From Terrabacter sp. 28 (lineage in GTDB: Bacteria; Actinomycetota; Actinomycetes; Actinomycetales; Dermatophilaceae): 64,000 nt of DNA. Positions 43,284-51,613 of the stretch are shown in pieces (position 1 is the stretch's first letter; every line of letters begins with the position of its first letter). The DNA lies in NCBI GenBank assembly GCA_000955875.1, contig JYOE01000007.1, positions 79,361 through 143,360 on the forward strand, given 5' to 3'. Both the position numbers and the translations under genes were made by a program. The notes below the pieces were generated by a model. It worked only from the letters and a program-made list of their open reading frames with translations. It was not told the DNA's origin and searched no databases.

Positions 43284-44400
43284 GGGTCCTCCCGTCGGTG
43301 CGGTGGTCGTTCTGCCTGAGTGCGGCGTCGCACCGGCCGTGCCGATGCGTGTCGAGGTGGGGTCCGAAGACCCGCAGGGCCGACCAGGCGAAGCCGGCCA
43401 CCCCGTCCGGGAAGCGGCACGCGCCGCGCCCCGGGAGGCGCGAGATCCTCGAGACGACGCGGCCGTGTGCCGTGTGGTCACCTGCCGCGAGCGCCCGCCA
43501 GTCCGCGGCGAGCGCGGGCAGCCCGAACATGCACGGCCCGCACTGGCCGGCGGACTCGCCGGCCGCCCAGGTCAGGCAGCGGTCGACGAACTCGACGGGG
43601 CACGCGGCTGGGTCGAGCACCTCGACGACGCCCGGTCCGGTGCGGGCCCCGACGCGGGCGAGGCCCTCGTCCGACCACGCCAGACCACGGAGGTCGGCGG
43701 GCGCGACGAACGTGCCACCGAGTCCGCCGAGCAGCACGCCCGGCGACCGGTCCACGAGCCCGGAGGCGACGGCCACCGGGTCGGCCGCCGCGAGGAGGTC
43801 GAGCACCGGGGCGCCCGCCGCGGTCTCGACGACGACCCCTCGGGCCGTGGGCGTGCTCACGGCGACGAGGCGGGGGCCCGGCTCGGCTGTGGTGCCGAAC
43901 GACCGGTGCCAGTCGGCCCCGAGTCGCACGACCTGCCCTGCGCGCCAGACGGTCTCGGCGTTGAGCACGACGGTGGGCCTGATGTGCCGGCCGTCGCTGT
44001 CGCGACCACCGCGAACGAACGGCTGGCGCTTGGCCATCGGGCGGGCCAGACCGCCCTGTGCGAGCGAGATGAGCGAGGACTCCTCCGACGAGACGTAGCG
44101 GGCCGGCACCTCGAGGACGGGCAACCCGGCCGCCCGCAGCCGGTGCGCGGTGTCGGAACCGCGGTGAGCTGCATACGTGGTCGCGGAGCCGGCCGCGATG
44201 GCCGCGGCGCCGTCGAAGAGCTCGGCGAGGCGGTGGGCGACGACCCAGCCGTCCTTGGCGGCGCCGAGCTCGCCGTCGCAGGCGTTGACGATGAGGTGTG
44301 CGCCGTGGGCGTGGGCGGCCTCGACCTTACGGGCCGTGCTGAAGGCAGCGCCGCCGCGGCCGGTGAGGCCGGCTTCGGCGAGGAGCGCGGTGAGGGTCAT
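43267..44400 (-). CDS. NuoF-like NADH/flavin Fe-S protein
   Basis: 377 residues with the NuoF (51 kDa complex I) layout. GRGGAAF (14-20) and NACDGELGAAKDG are FMN/NAD-site motifs, VVLNAETVWRAGQVV leads to a SLBB-like region, and the C-terminus has ESAGQCGPCMFG and GACRFPDG. NuoF normally has ESCGxCxPC; here the first Cys is Ala, so the cluster has three visible Cys ligands or is altered. Probably oxidises NAD(P)H or exchanges electrons with the ferredoxin. ATG 44400 overlaps the membrane protein stop (ATGA). Confidence 0.82.
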   Translation of the reverse strand: MTLTALLAEAGLTGRGGAAFSTARKVEAAHAHGAHLIVNACDGELGAAKDGWVVAHRLAELFDGAAAIAAGSATTYAAHRGSDTAHRLRAAGLPVLEVPARYVSSEESSLISLAQGGLARPMAKRQPFVRGGRDSDGRHIRPTVVLNAETVWRAGQVVRLGADWHRSFGTTAEPGPRLVAVSTPTARGVVVETAAGAPVLDLLAAADPVAVASGLVDRSPGVLLGGLGGTFVAPADLRGLAWSDEGLARVGARTGPGVVEVLDPAACPVEFVDRCLTWAAGESAGQCGPCMFGLPALAADWRALAAGDHTAHGRVVSRISRLPGRGACRFPDGVAGFAWSALRVFGPHLDTHRHGRCDAALRQNDHRTDGRTHVHAG

Positions 44401-44960
44401 GACCACTCCTGGGTGAGGACGGCCGCGCGACGGGCGCGGTCGGCGTGCGTCGTGGACCAGCGCCACCCGAGGGCTCCGAGGCCGACGAGGGCGCAGGCGA
44501 CGGTGGTGGCGACCAGGAGGAGCTGGTCGCTCGTGCCGAGGGCGAGGCCGTGCACGACAGCCATCGGCCACAGCGCGTGAGAGAGCAGGTGCACGCGGCG
44601 CCAGGTGCGCTCGGCCAGCCGGTGCCGCAGCACCGACGTGACGACGACCGCCACGAGGATGTCGACGGCGAGGGTGCCGAGGCCGACCCACAGCGCCTCG
44701 TAGCCGGACGTGAAGGGCAGGACCGCCGAGACGAGGTCGATCGACACGTAGGTCTCGGCGATCGCGGTGGCGATGTGAGCGCCGAGGAAGACCGTCATGC
44801 CGAGGGAGAGCCAGCGGTGCATGGCCATGACGACCGTCGCCGACTCGCCGTGCGGGCTACGGCGGCCGGCCGTCACGGCGCCGAGCACGACGACAGCGGT
44901 GAGCAGCACGATGCTGACGACGCCGGTGGCGCGGGAGACGAACCAGAGCAGCTCGTTCAT
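44397..44960 (-). CDS. Ferric reductase-like membrane haem protein
   Basis: 187 residues, about five hydrophobic helices, of the ferric-reductase-like transmembrane family. His in MAMHRWLSLG, LGAHIATA, RRVHLLSHALWP and AVVHGLA are placed as haem b ligands across two helices. It would move electrons across the membrane between the cytoplasmic NuoF-like/ferredoxin pair and an outside acceptor. Overlaps the ApbE stop (TGATG). Confidence 0.82.
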   Translation of the reverse strand: MNELLWFVSRATGVVSIVLLTAVVVLGAVTAGRRSPHGESATVVMAMHRWLSLGMTVFLGAHIATAIAETYVSIDLVSAVLPFTSGYEALWVGLGTLAVDILVAVVVTSVLRHRLAERTWRRVHLLSHALWPMAVVHGLALGTSDQLLLVATTVACALVGLGALGWRWSTTHADRARRAAVLTQEWS

Positions 44961-45886
44961 CAGGCGGCCCTGCCCAACGGGTCGGGCCAGCCGGTCGTCC
45001 TGACGACGTGGCCGTCGGCGGCGTCGAGGCGGGCCGGTATGCCGTTGGCCTCCAGCCACGCGGGCGCGTCGTCACCGAGCACGATCGCAGCGGTCGACGC
45101 GGCGTTCGCCTCGAGGCAGGTCACGGCGGCGCAGGAGACCTGCGCCCAGACCGCGGGTGCGGTGCGCCCCGTTCGGGGGTCGACGATGTGGTGGTGGACG
45201 GCTCCGTCGACCGACCAGACCCGACGTTGCGTGGAGGACGTCGCGATGGCCTGGCCGGTGCTCGTCACGACCTGCCGGGTGACGCCGTGGGCGTCGTCGA
45301 TGCCGATCGACCACCCCTGCGGCGGAAGCGAACCCGAGACCGAGACGTCGCCGCCGAGGTTGACCACGAAGCCTCCGGGGAGCTGCTCGGCGAGCAGCTG
45401 GGCGATCGTGTCGGCGGCGTGAGCCTTGGCGGTCGCGCCCAGGTCGATGAGGGTGCCGGCGGTGACGCTGACGCGGCGGGCCGACGGGTTGAGGTGGACG
45501 GTGTGCCAGTGCGGCACACCGGCGATCCGCGTCTGGTGGAAGTCGCGTCGGGCTCGCACCACGTCGAGGTCGTCGTCGTAGCCGCCGGCGACGAGGGCCG
45601 AGCCGACCGTCGGGTCGACGAGGCCGCCGGTGAGGCGCGCGACGCGCAGGGCCGCCTCGAGGTATGCCGCGAACGTGGCCGACACGAAGGCCTCCGTCGG
45701 TGCCCGCCGCGCGCGGGCCGCGAGGAGGCTCACCTCCGAGTCGGGGCGAAAGCGGCTCACGGCCCGGTCGAGCTCAGCCAGGTGACGGCGCGCGATCGCG
45801 ACCGCGGGCTCGAGCGTCTCGGGCTCGGTCACGAGGATCGTGTTCGTCGTGCCGATGGCGCCGAACGTCCCGGCCGTCGGGCTCAT
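44960..45886 (-). CDS. apbE: FAD:protein FMN transferase (ApbE)
   Basis: 308 residues. ApbE landmarks: AELDRAVSRFRPDSEVSLL, TLIDLGATAKAHAAD, FVVNLGGDVSVSG, and HHHIVDPRTGRTAP. ApbE attaches FMN to Ser/Thr of extracytoplasmic proteins using FAD. No signal peptide is visible from ATG 45886, which overlaps the upstream stop (TGATG); a non-exported ApbE or an unusual signal is possible. Presence here implies that a flavinylated protein belongs to this redox operon. Confidence 0.87.
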   Translation of the reverse strand: MSPTAGTFGAIGTTNTILVTEPETLEPAVAIARRHLAELDRAVSRFRPDSEVSLLAARARRAPTEAFVSATFAAYLEAALRVARLTGGLVDPTVGSALVAGGYDDDLDVVRARRDFHQTRIAGVPHWHTVHLNPSARRVSVTAGTLIDLGATAKAHAADTIAQLLAEQLPGGFVVNLGGDVSVSGSLPPQGWSIGIDDAHGVTRQVVTSTGQAIATSSTQRRVWSVDGAVHHHIVDPRTGRTAPAVWAQVSCAAVTCLEANAASTAAIVLGDDAPAWLEANGIPARLDAADGHVVRTTGWPDPLGRAA

Positions 45887-46164
45887 CACGAGCCGCCCGA
45901 GCTGGTCTGGGCCTGCCCGTTGCCGTTGGCCACGGGCGCGACCGCGGAGAACCCGGTCGTGTCCGAGCTGCTCGAGTCGTCGGAGCTGGTCGAGCTGCTC
46001 GAGCTGCTCGAGCTGCTCGAGCTCGTCGTGCCGGTGGTGGAGGCCGCCACCGTCTGCGTGTCGGCGAGGTGGATGCCGATCGCACCGACGAGGAGCGTCG
46101 AGGCGGTGAGGGCGCCGGCCGTCATGAGTCGGGCTCGGTGCAGGGCTCGGGGGAGGGGGCTCAT
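45886..46164 (-). CDS. Ser-rich small exported protein of the redox operon
   Basis: 92 residues. N-terminal basic segment and a hydrophobic helix (LMTAGALTASTLLVGAIGIHLA), then a run of Ser/Thr/Asp (about residues 45-65) and the tail NGQAQTSSGGS. AAGGAGA precedes the ATG. First gene of the ApbE/ferric-reductase-like/NuoF-like/ferredoxin operon. The tail S-S-G-G-S loosely resembles the ApbE target pattern (Ser/Thr-Gly-Ala-Ser/Thr), so it might be the flavin acceptor; this is weak inference. The poly-Ser DNA is a 9-bp repeat of GAGCTGCTC on the plus strand. Confidence 0.7.
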   Translation of the reverse strand: MSPLPRALHRARLMTAGALTASTLLVGAIGIHLADTQTVAASTTGTTSSSSSSSSSSSTSSDDSSSSDTTGFSAVAPVANGNGQAQTSSGGS

Positions 46165-46327
46165 GGGGGGTCTCCTTCGGTGGGATTGGATCCACCGTCG
46201 CGGCCGCCGCTGTGCACCTGCTGTGCCGCCGCCCAGCCTCCGCGATGACTTAGCCTTGCGCCGTCCGGACGCACACGGCATACGCAATCCGCTTGCGGCA
46301 GCGGGCCGGTCGGGCGAGGCTCGGCAC

Positions 46328-46732
46328 ATGCCACTCGCGATCCACAACATCACCTTCGACTGCACCGACGCTCGTGCGCTGGGCACGTTCTGGGCGAACC
46401 TGCTCGGCTGGAACGTCTACTACGACGACGACCCCGAGGTCGTGGTCGCGCCGTCGTTCCCCCACCAGGGCACGGGCATGCTCTTCATCCCGGTGCCCGA
46501 GGGCAAGACCGCCAAGAACCGCATGCACCTCGATGTCGCACCCGACGAGGGGACCCGTGACGAGGCCGTCGAGCGGGCACTCGAGGCCGGCGCGACCATC
46601 ACCGGTGACCACCGCAAGGACGACGGCACCGGCTGGGTGACCCTCGCGGACCCCGAGGGCAACGAGTTCTGCATCGAGCGGGGCGCGGCGGAGCGGGGGC
46701 CCCGCACCTCGGTCGCCTACCGGATCGGCTGA
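46328..46732 (+). CDS. VOC-family (glyoxalase-like) protein
   Basis: 134 residues. VOC pattern ITFDCTDARALGTFWANLLGW, NRMHLDVAPDEG (metal-ligand His) and DPEGNEFCIE (metal-ligand Glu). Same subgroup as the 39.5-kb protein. Monocistronic, divergent from the redox operon across a 163-bp gap that includes a GGCATAC motif; no clear promoter seen. Confidence 0.85.
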   Translation: MPLAIHNITFDCTDARALGTFWANLLGWNVYYDDDPEVVVAPSFPHQGTGMLFIPVPEGKTAKNRMHLDVAPDEGTRDEAVERALEAGATITGDHRKDDGTGWVTLADPEGNEFCIERGAAERGPRTSVAYRIG

Positions 46733-46762
46733 CAGCCGCGTGGCGGCTGCGCCCGGTGCCCC

Positions 46763-47104
46763 TCAGTCGACCTGCGCGAGGGCCACGGTCTTCGGCACGA
46801 CCATGCGCCACGCGTCGACGACGATCTCGCGCATGCGGGCCTCGTCGAGCGCTGCGAGCCGCACCTCGACCCAGTTGAACCGCAGGTCGGAGCGGCGCGG
46901 CATGAGGAACACGTCGGGCTCGCTCGCCACGAGCACCTCCCGCTCCTCCTTGGGGAACGCGAAGCCCATCTCGGTCTCGTCGGCGGAGAACGCGAGCCAC
47001 ACGATCTTGCCCACCCGGAACTTCACGCGGTCACGGACCAGCACCTCGTAGGAGCGCGGCAGCTGCTCGGCGACTCGGCGCACGTCCTCGATGGTCACGG
47101 GCAC
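46763..47104 (-). CDS. MmcQ/YjbR family DNA-binding-like protein
   Basis: 113 residues of the MmcQ/YjbR (CyaY-like) fold: TIEDVRRVAEQLPRSYEVLVRDRVKFRVGKIVWLAFS, then FNWVEVRLAALDEARMREIVVDAWRMVVPK. The family binds DNA or unknown ligands; function not settled. GTG 47104 is chosen; GTG 47098 is an alternative. Convergent with the VOC gene. Confidence 0.82.
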   Translation of the reverse strand: MPVTIEDVRRVAEQLPRSYEVLVRDRVKFRVGKIVWLAFSADETEMGFAFPKEEREVLVASEPDVFLMPRRSDLRFNWVEVRLAALDEARMREIVVDAWRMVVPKTVALAQVD

Positions 47105-47296
47105 CCGTCCAGCCTGCCACGCCAACCGGCGCGACACGCCGTCCCGATGCCTCTGGATGCGAGCCAGCGACCCCTTCCGCCGAGCCCACCACCCGGCATA
47201 CGCTGCGGCAGTCGCGACCCCGACGAGCTCTCGGGCGGGCTGAAACGTCGACTCCACCTCATGACAGACACCTCATGACCGACAAGGAGACGACGT

Positions 47297-48118
47297 ATGC
47301 CGTCGAGCACCGCCCCGCCCACCGTCCCGCAGCGCCTGCTCGCCTTCCTCGACCGCCTAGGCGCCGTGCTCGAGCAGCGCGGAGATGCCGTGGCCCTGCT
47401 CGGTCTCGGCTCGGTCGGCCGTGACCTGCACCGCCTCGACGAGCACTCCGACGCGGACTTCTTCGTCGTCGTCGACGACGCGGCCGCGCGTGACCGCTAT
47501 CTCGCCGACATCGACTGGCTCGAGGCCGCCCAGCCGGTCGTGTGGTCGTTCGAGAACAGCCGTGCCGGCCGCAAGGCTCTCCTCGAGGGTGACCTCTTCG
47601 CCGAGTACGCGGTCTTCTCCCTCGCCGAGATGGACACCGCCGGCTACCCGCCGGGGCGCCTCCACTGGAGCCGGGCGGACGCGCCTGCCGGGCTCGAGAT
47701 CCCGAAGGTTCCCGTTCCGCAGCCGGACTCGATGAGGCACCAGGTCGGTGAGGCGATCACGAACCTCTACGTCGGGCTGCACCGCGACCTGCGGGGCGAG
47801 CGCCTGACGGCGACGCGTTTCGTCCAGGGGTATGCCGTCGACCGCTGGGTCACCGTGCTCGGCCACCTGGGGCTCGGGACGGGTGACGCGCAGGACGTCT
47901 TCGTCGTCGACCGGGGTGTCGAGCGCCGGTTCGGCCCGGAGCTGCTGCCGCTCGCCGACCTCGTGCCCGGCTACGAGCGCAACTGGTTCGCGGCGCAGAC
48001 GCTCCTCGACCTCCTCGAGGCGCACGTCGAGCTCGACCCGACGATCGTCGCGGCGGTGCGCGACCTCATCGTCCGCTCGCGGTCGGCGGCTCAGGCGCGG
48101 GCGAGGTCCAGCGCGTAG
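47297..48118 (+). CDS. Nucleotidyltransferase-domain protein
   Basis: 273 residues with the Pol-beta nucleotidyltransferase start LLGLGSVGRDLHRLDEHSDADFFVVV, giving the G-S/G and D-x-D catalytic motif (DADFF). The C-terminal half is helical. Such proteins range from antibiotic nucleotidyltransferases to toxins (MNT type); no adjacent HEPN gene is seen, so a toxin-antitoxin role is not supported. AAGGAG precedes the ATG, whose own sequence is part of a CGTATGCCG motif. The 3' end overlaps the convergent GNAT gene by 28 bp. Confidence 0.75.
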   Translation: MPSSTAPPTVPQRLLAFLDRLGAVLEQRGDAVALLGLGSVGRDLHRLDEHSDADFFVVVDDAAARDRYLADIDWLEAAQPVVWSFENSRAGRKALLEGDLFAEYAVFSLAEMDTAGYPPGRLHWSRADAPAGLEIPKVPVPQPDSMRHQVGEAITNLYVGLHRDLRGERLTATRFVQGYAVDRWVTVLGHLGLGTGDAQDVFVVDRGVERRFGPELLPLADLVPGYERNWFAAQTLLDLLEAHVELDPTIVAAVRDLIVRSRSAAQARARSSA

Positions 48119-48600
48119 ACGAGGAGCGCGGTGCCCGGGATGGGCGACCAGTCGCGCTCGGGCACCCGCACGAAGCCGAACCGCTCATAGAGCCGGTGCG
48201 CGGCGTGCATCATCGGCTGTGTCGAGAGCACGACCCGCTCGCGCCCGAGCGCGCGGGCCCGGTCGACACACTCGCGCACGAGGGCGGCCCCGACGCCGCG
48301 GCCACGACCGCTGGGGGCGACCGCCAGGGTGCGGAACTCCGCCTCGTCCGCGGCCGCGATGTTCGCGAAGGGACCGGGGCCGCCGACGAACGCGACACCA
48401 CCGAGCACCGTGCCGTCGGCGTCGACCGCGACGAGCACGTCGGCGTGCTCGGCACGGTGCCGCACGTCGCGCAGGACGTCGAGGTAGGGGTCCTGCGCGC
48501 CGAAGTCGAGAAGGCCGTCGTCGAGGTAGGCCGCAGCGGTGAGGTCGCCGAGTCGCTCGTAGTCCTCGGGCCGCGCGGCGCGGATCGTCAGGCCGTCCAT
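48091..48600 (-). CDS. GNAT-family N-acetyltransferase
   Basis: 169 residues. Motif A is FRTLAVAPSGRGRGVGAALVRE (acetyl-CoA pyrophosphate loop RGRGVG), motif B HRLYERFGFVRVPE. Acceptor substrate unknown. ATG 48600; the longer frame to 48810 lies over the hydrolase gene and is discarded. It overlaps the convergent nucleotidyltransferase by 28 bp. Confidence 0.88.
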   Translation of the reverse strand: MDGLTIRAARPEDYERLGDLTAAAYLDDGLLDFGAQDPYLDVLRDVRHRAEHADVLVAVDADGTVLGGVAFVGGPGPFANIAAADEAEFRTLAVAPSGRGRGVGAALVRECVDRARALGRERVVLSTQPMMHAAHRLYERFGFVRVPERDWSPIPGTALLVYALDLARA

Positions 48601-48652
48601 GCGGCCAGTGTCGCAGGGGCGCGCCGGGGTCCTGCCGTGCCCGTCGCCGGGG

Positions 48653-49423
48653 CTACGCCGGCGCTGGGACCCCGAGCGCGCCCAGCAGCCTCGACAGCTC
48701 CGCGGCCACCTCGGCCGGCGCGACGAGCCCGTGCAGGTGCTGGCCCGGCAGGGTCGCGACCGGCCAGCCGCACTGCTCGGCCAGGCGGCGCTCGTCGGCG
48801 TAGGTGTCACCGAAGGCGAGGTACGCGTTGGACCGGTCCGTCCAGCCGGCCGGCACGGTCACGGTGTCGCGGAAGTACGTGAGCGGCAGGCGCTGCTGCT
48901 CCTGCTCGACCCGGCGCCGGGTGGCCCGGTCGGGGAAGAGCACGTCGACGTCGGCCTCCGGCCACCACCTCGTCCACGCCGGCAGCACGCCGTCGGGGTC
49001 GGCGAGCCCCTGAAGGAAGTCGAGGAACGCGGCCGGCGCGAGCGGCGCCTCGGCCCTCGTGTGCGAGATCGCGCCGTCGCTGCGCTCCGGCGACCCGGGA
49101 GGCGCGATCTCGGGGGCGGTCACCCGCTGCGGGAGGGCTGCGTCGACGAACACCGTCGCGACGACGTCGCGCTGCCGCGCGACCTCAGGCGCGAAGAGGC
49201 CGGCGTTGCTGTGGGGCACGAGCACCACCGGACGCCCGGCAGGCACGGCGTCGAGGAAGCCGGCCAGCGCGTCGGCGGCCGTGGTCACGGGCGCGGGCTG
49301 ACGGCATACGGCCACGGACCAGCCTGCCGCGCCGAGCCGCTCGGCGACGGGCTCCCACACCGAGGGTCCGAGGAGTGGGCTCGGCAGGAGCACGAGCAGA
49401 GGGTCTGCGGGTGGCGCGGCCAC
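48653..49423 (-). CDS. Alpha/beta hydrolase
   Basis: 256 residues. Strand order and nucleophile elbow VVLVPHSNAGLFAPEVA (Ser in HSNAG), the acid in the region PEADVDVLFPDRA, and His in LPGQHLHGLVAP fit a small esterase-like hydrolase. GTG 49423. It follows the YCII gene by 8 bp, so the two are probably co-expressed. Substrate unknown. Confidence 0.78.
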   Translation of the reverse strand: MAAPPADPLLVLLPSPLLGPSVWEPVAERLGAAGWSVAVCRQPAPVTTAADALAGFLDAVPAGRPVVLVPHSNAGLFAPEVARQRDVVATVFVDAALPQRVTAPEIAPPGSPERSDGAISHTRAEAPLAPAAFLDFLQGLADPDGVLPAWTRWWPEADVDVLFPDRATRRRVEQEQQRLPLTYFRDTVTVPAGWTDRSNAYLAFGDTYADERRLAEQCGWPVATLPGQHLHGLVAPAEVAAELSRLLGALGVPAPA

Positions 49424-49431
49424 GGGCCGGG

Positions 49432-49815
49432 TCAGTCCTCGGTCATCCGGCGGCGCTCACCGACCGGCGTGCCGGCGCGCGGGAAGGCGACCGAACCGGC
49501 AGCCACCCACCACTCCATGACGTCGTAGGCCAGACGGCCCGCGACGACGGACGGGTCGGCGTCGGTGAGGCGAGCGGCCTCCTCGGGGCCGCAGCTGAAG
49601 ACGGACATCCCCCGGTAGGCGGGGTCGCTCTGGGCGTCGTAAGGGCCGTTGGCCACGGTCAGCCCTTCACGCGCGAGGTGGGCGCGGTAGGCGAGGTGCC
49701 TCTGCTGGAGGTCGTCGAGCTCGGCGTCGCTCAGCTCAGGCGCCTCGGCGGGACGGCGCAGCACGACGATCGTGTAGACGTCGAACTCGTCGGGGACGTC
49801 GGCGCCGGGGGCCAT
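49432..49815 (-). CDS. YCII-domain protein
   Basis: 127 residues. YCII core: YTIVVLRRPAEAPELSDAELDDLQQRHLAYRAHLAREG and VANGPYDAQSDPAYRGMSVF, with the conserved His in QRHLAY and a Gly/Asp loop. Function of most family members is unknown. In an operon with the hydrolase downstream and 16 bp from the CPBP gene upstream. Confidence 0.8.
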   Translation of the reverse strand: MAPGADVPDEFDVYTIVVLRRPAEAPELSDAELDDLQQRHLAYRAHLAREGLTVANGPYDAQSDPAYRGMSVFSCGPEEAARLTDADPSVVAGRLAYDVMEWWVAAGSVAFPRAGTPVGERRRMTED

Positions 49816-49830
49816 CGGTCAGCGGTTCGC

Positions 49831-50703
49831 TCAGGACGCGAGTCGCCAGGCGAGCACGCCGAAGAGGACGCCGAGGGAGTTGGTGGCCCAGTGCATGCCG
49901 ACGCTGGCGAAGATGCTGCCGCTGCGGCGGCGCAGCTCACCGGCGAGCACACCACCGAGGGCGGTGAACACGACCGTGCCGCCGACCACCGCGACCTTGG
50001 CGAAGGGGCCGAGGGCCGCGACGGCGCTACCGATGGCCTCGTTGCCGGTGGCCGACGCCATCGCGGGGAAGACGTGCCAGAAGCCGAAGAGCACGGAGGA
50101 GGCCACGAGCACCTGCCACATGCGGGCGTGCCGCGAGAGGAACCCCCACAGCACGGAGCGGAAGGCGACCTCCTCGAGCAGGATCGTGCCGACGGGGATC
50201 ATGACGAACGCCGTGAACAGGGCTCCCGCGGGCGGCAGGTGGTAGCGCGCGTCGAGGAACGCCGTGCGCGTCGACGGCAGGAGGATGCCGGCGAGATAGA
50301 CCATCGCGACGACCCCGATGACGCCGAGGCCCCAGCGGATGCCGCGGGCATGCGTGTGGCGGGCAAGGCCGAGCTGGTGCCACGTCAGGCCCTGCCACCG
50401 CGCGAAGGCGAGCAGCGCGACCGCGCCGACCGGCCCGAGCCACATCGTGTCCCAGCCGAGCACGTGGTTCGCGACGTTGACGCCCGCGAGCGCGAAGACG
50501 ACGACCACGGTCGCGGCCAGACGGGCACGGCGGCCCTTCGCGATGAGCGCTAGCCGGCGACGGCGGGTGGCCTCGTGGGCCAGTGCGTCGGCCCGGCGGT
50601 GCGTCAGCCGGTGCGTGCGGTGCGCTGCGCGACCCGGACGCGCAGCGACGCCGTCGGCGTGCGGCGCGACGGCGGCTGGGACATTCAGGACGGAGGTGGT
50701 CAT
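49831..50703 (-). CDS. CPBP-family intramembrane metalloprotease
   Basis: 290 residues with a His/Arg-rich cytoplasmic N-terminus (about 60 residues) and seven or so hydrophobic helices. Motif 1 is LLEEVAFRSVLWGFLSR, motif 2 has FGFWHVFPAM and the last VGMHWATNSLG. Second CPBP protein of the window. ATG 50703 is chosen for the GGAGGGG before it. The 181-bp gap upstream shows no feature. Confidence 0.85.
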   Translation of the reverse strand: MTTSVLNVPAAVAPHADGVAARPGRAAHRTHRLTHRRADALAHEATRRRRLALIAKGRRARLAATVVVVFALAGVNVANHVLGWDTMWLGPVGAVALLAFARWQGLTWHQLGLARHTHARGIRWGLGVIGVVAMVYLAGILLPSTRTAFLDARYHLPPAGALFTAFVMIPVGTILLEEVAFRSVLWGFLSRHARMWQVLVASSVLFGFWHVFPAMASATGNEAIGSAVAALGPFAKVAVVGGTVVFTALGGVLAGELRRRSGSIFASVGMHWATNSLGVLFGVLAWRLAS

Positions 50704-50884
50704 CCCCTCCATGGTCACACGTCAACCTGTGCTCCGGCCATGCTTGCGAGGAGTTGCACGCCACGCGGTCACCGCGGGCCTCGGCAAGCCCGGACGCCCC
50801 CGGTGTGCGCAGGTGTCACACGCCGCTGTGGCTCCGGTGGCGGGTGGTGCTGCCGTGCCCTGTGTCCCTCTCGCCCAGCGAGCC

Positions 50885-51409
50885 TCAGCGGCGGCGCTCG
50901 ACGAGCCCCCGCACGTACTCGGCCTGCCCGAGGTGCTTGGCGGCGTCGTCGAGCACCGACACGATCCGCACGCCGACGGTGACGGGCGGGTTCCAGTGCC
51001 GGTCGATCACCCTGCCGTATGCCGCCGCGTCGAGTCCCTCCACGTAGCTGACCGTGCGCTCGTGCACCGCCTCCTGGTAGGCGGCGAAGAGGTCCGGGCC
51101 GGCGACGGTGAAGCGGCCGACGTCGTCCGAGCTCATGCTCCAGCCGTGCGCGTCGCGCGGGTAGGGCAGCCCGAACCGTTCGACCCAGCCGTCGCCGAGC
51201 CACACCGAGGTGTCGGCGCCGGCGAGGTGGGTGACCTGGTCGTCCTGCTGGCGGGCGAGGTGCCAGACGAGCCAGGCGATGTGGTTGGCAGCGGCGTCCG
51301 GCCGCCACAGCAGCTCGTCCTCGGACAGGCCGTCGACGGCGTCCGGCACCCCGTCCCGGATGCGGCCGAAGCCGTCGAGCAGCAGGTCGCGGGCAGGGTC
51401 CGTCGTCAC
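50885..51409 (-). CDS. DinB-family (DUF664) metal-dependent protein
   Basis: 174 residues from a GTG with GGGGAGG 9 bp upstream. The DinB four-helix bundle is seen in LLLDGFGRIRDGVPDAVDGLS, NHIAWLVWHLARQQDDQVTHL (metal His) and VSVLDDAAKHLGQAEYVRG (metal His). Many actinobacterial members are mycothiol-dependent enzymes; this one may be, but its substrate is unknown. Divergent from the flavin oxidase; the 204-bp gap shows no clear operator. Confidence 0.82.
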   Translation of the reverse strand: MTTDPARDLLLDGFGRIRDGVPDAVDGLSEDELLWRPDAAANHIAWLVWHLARQQDDQVTHLAGADTSVWLGDGWVERFGLPYPRDAHGWSMSSDDVGRFTVAGPDLFAAYQEAVHERTVSYVEGLDAAAYGRVIDRHWNPPVTVGVRIVSVLDDAAKHLGQAEYVRGLVERRR

Positions 51410-51613
51410 GTCGTCCACCTCCCCAGCATGCACCCGACGACCCCGCCGGGTCGGGAGAAGTCCCTGTGGCCGAGCCGTGCCGACATCGAATCCGACTGCA
51501 GCCCAGACTCGCTGGGACGAAACGGATCTTTCGCTCCCGATGTATCTGGCCACCCCTTCAAGCCTCTGAACACTCGTGCCCACCACCGGGGCGACCCCGA
51601 ACAGGAGAAGCAG

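Noticed and set aside
47297..48600. Toxin-antitoxin pair (nucleotidyltransferase plus partner)
   Set aside because: The neighbour is a convergent GNAT enzyme, not a HEPN protein, and the nucleotidyltransferase is larger than MNT antitoxins.
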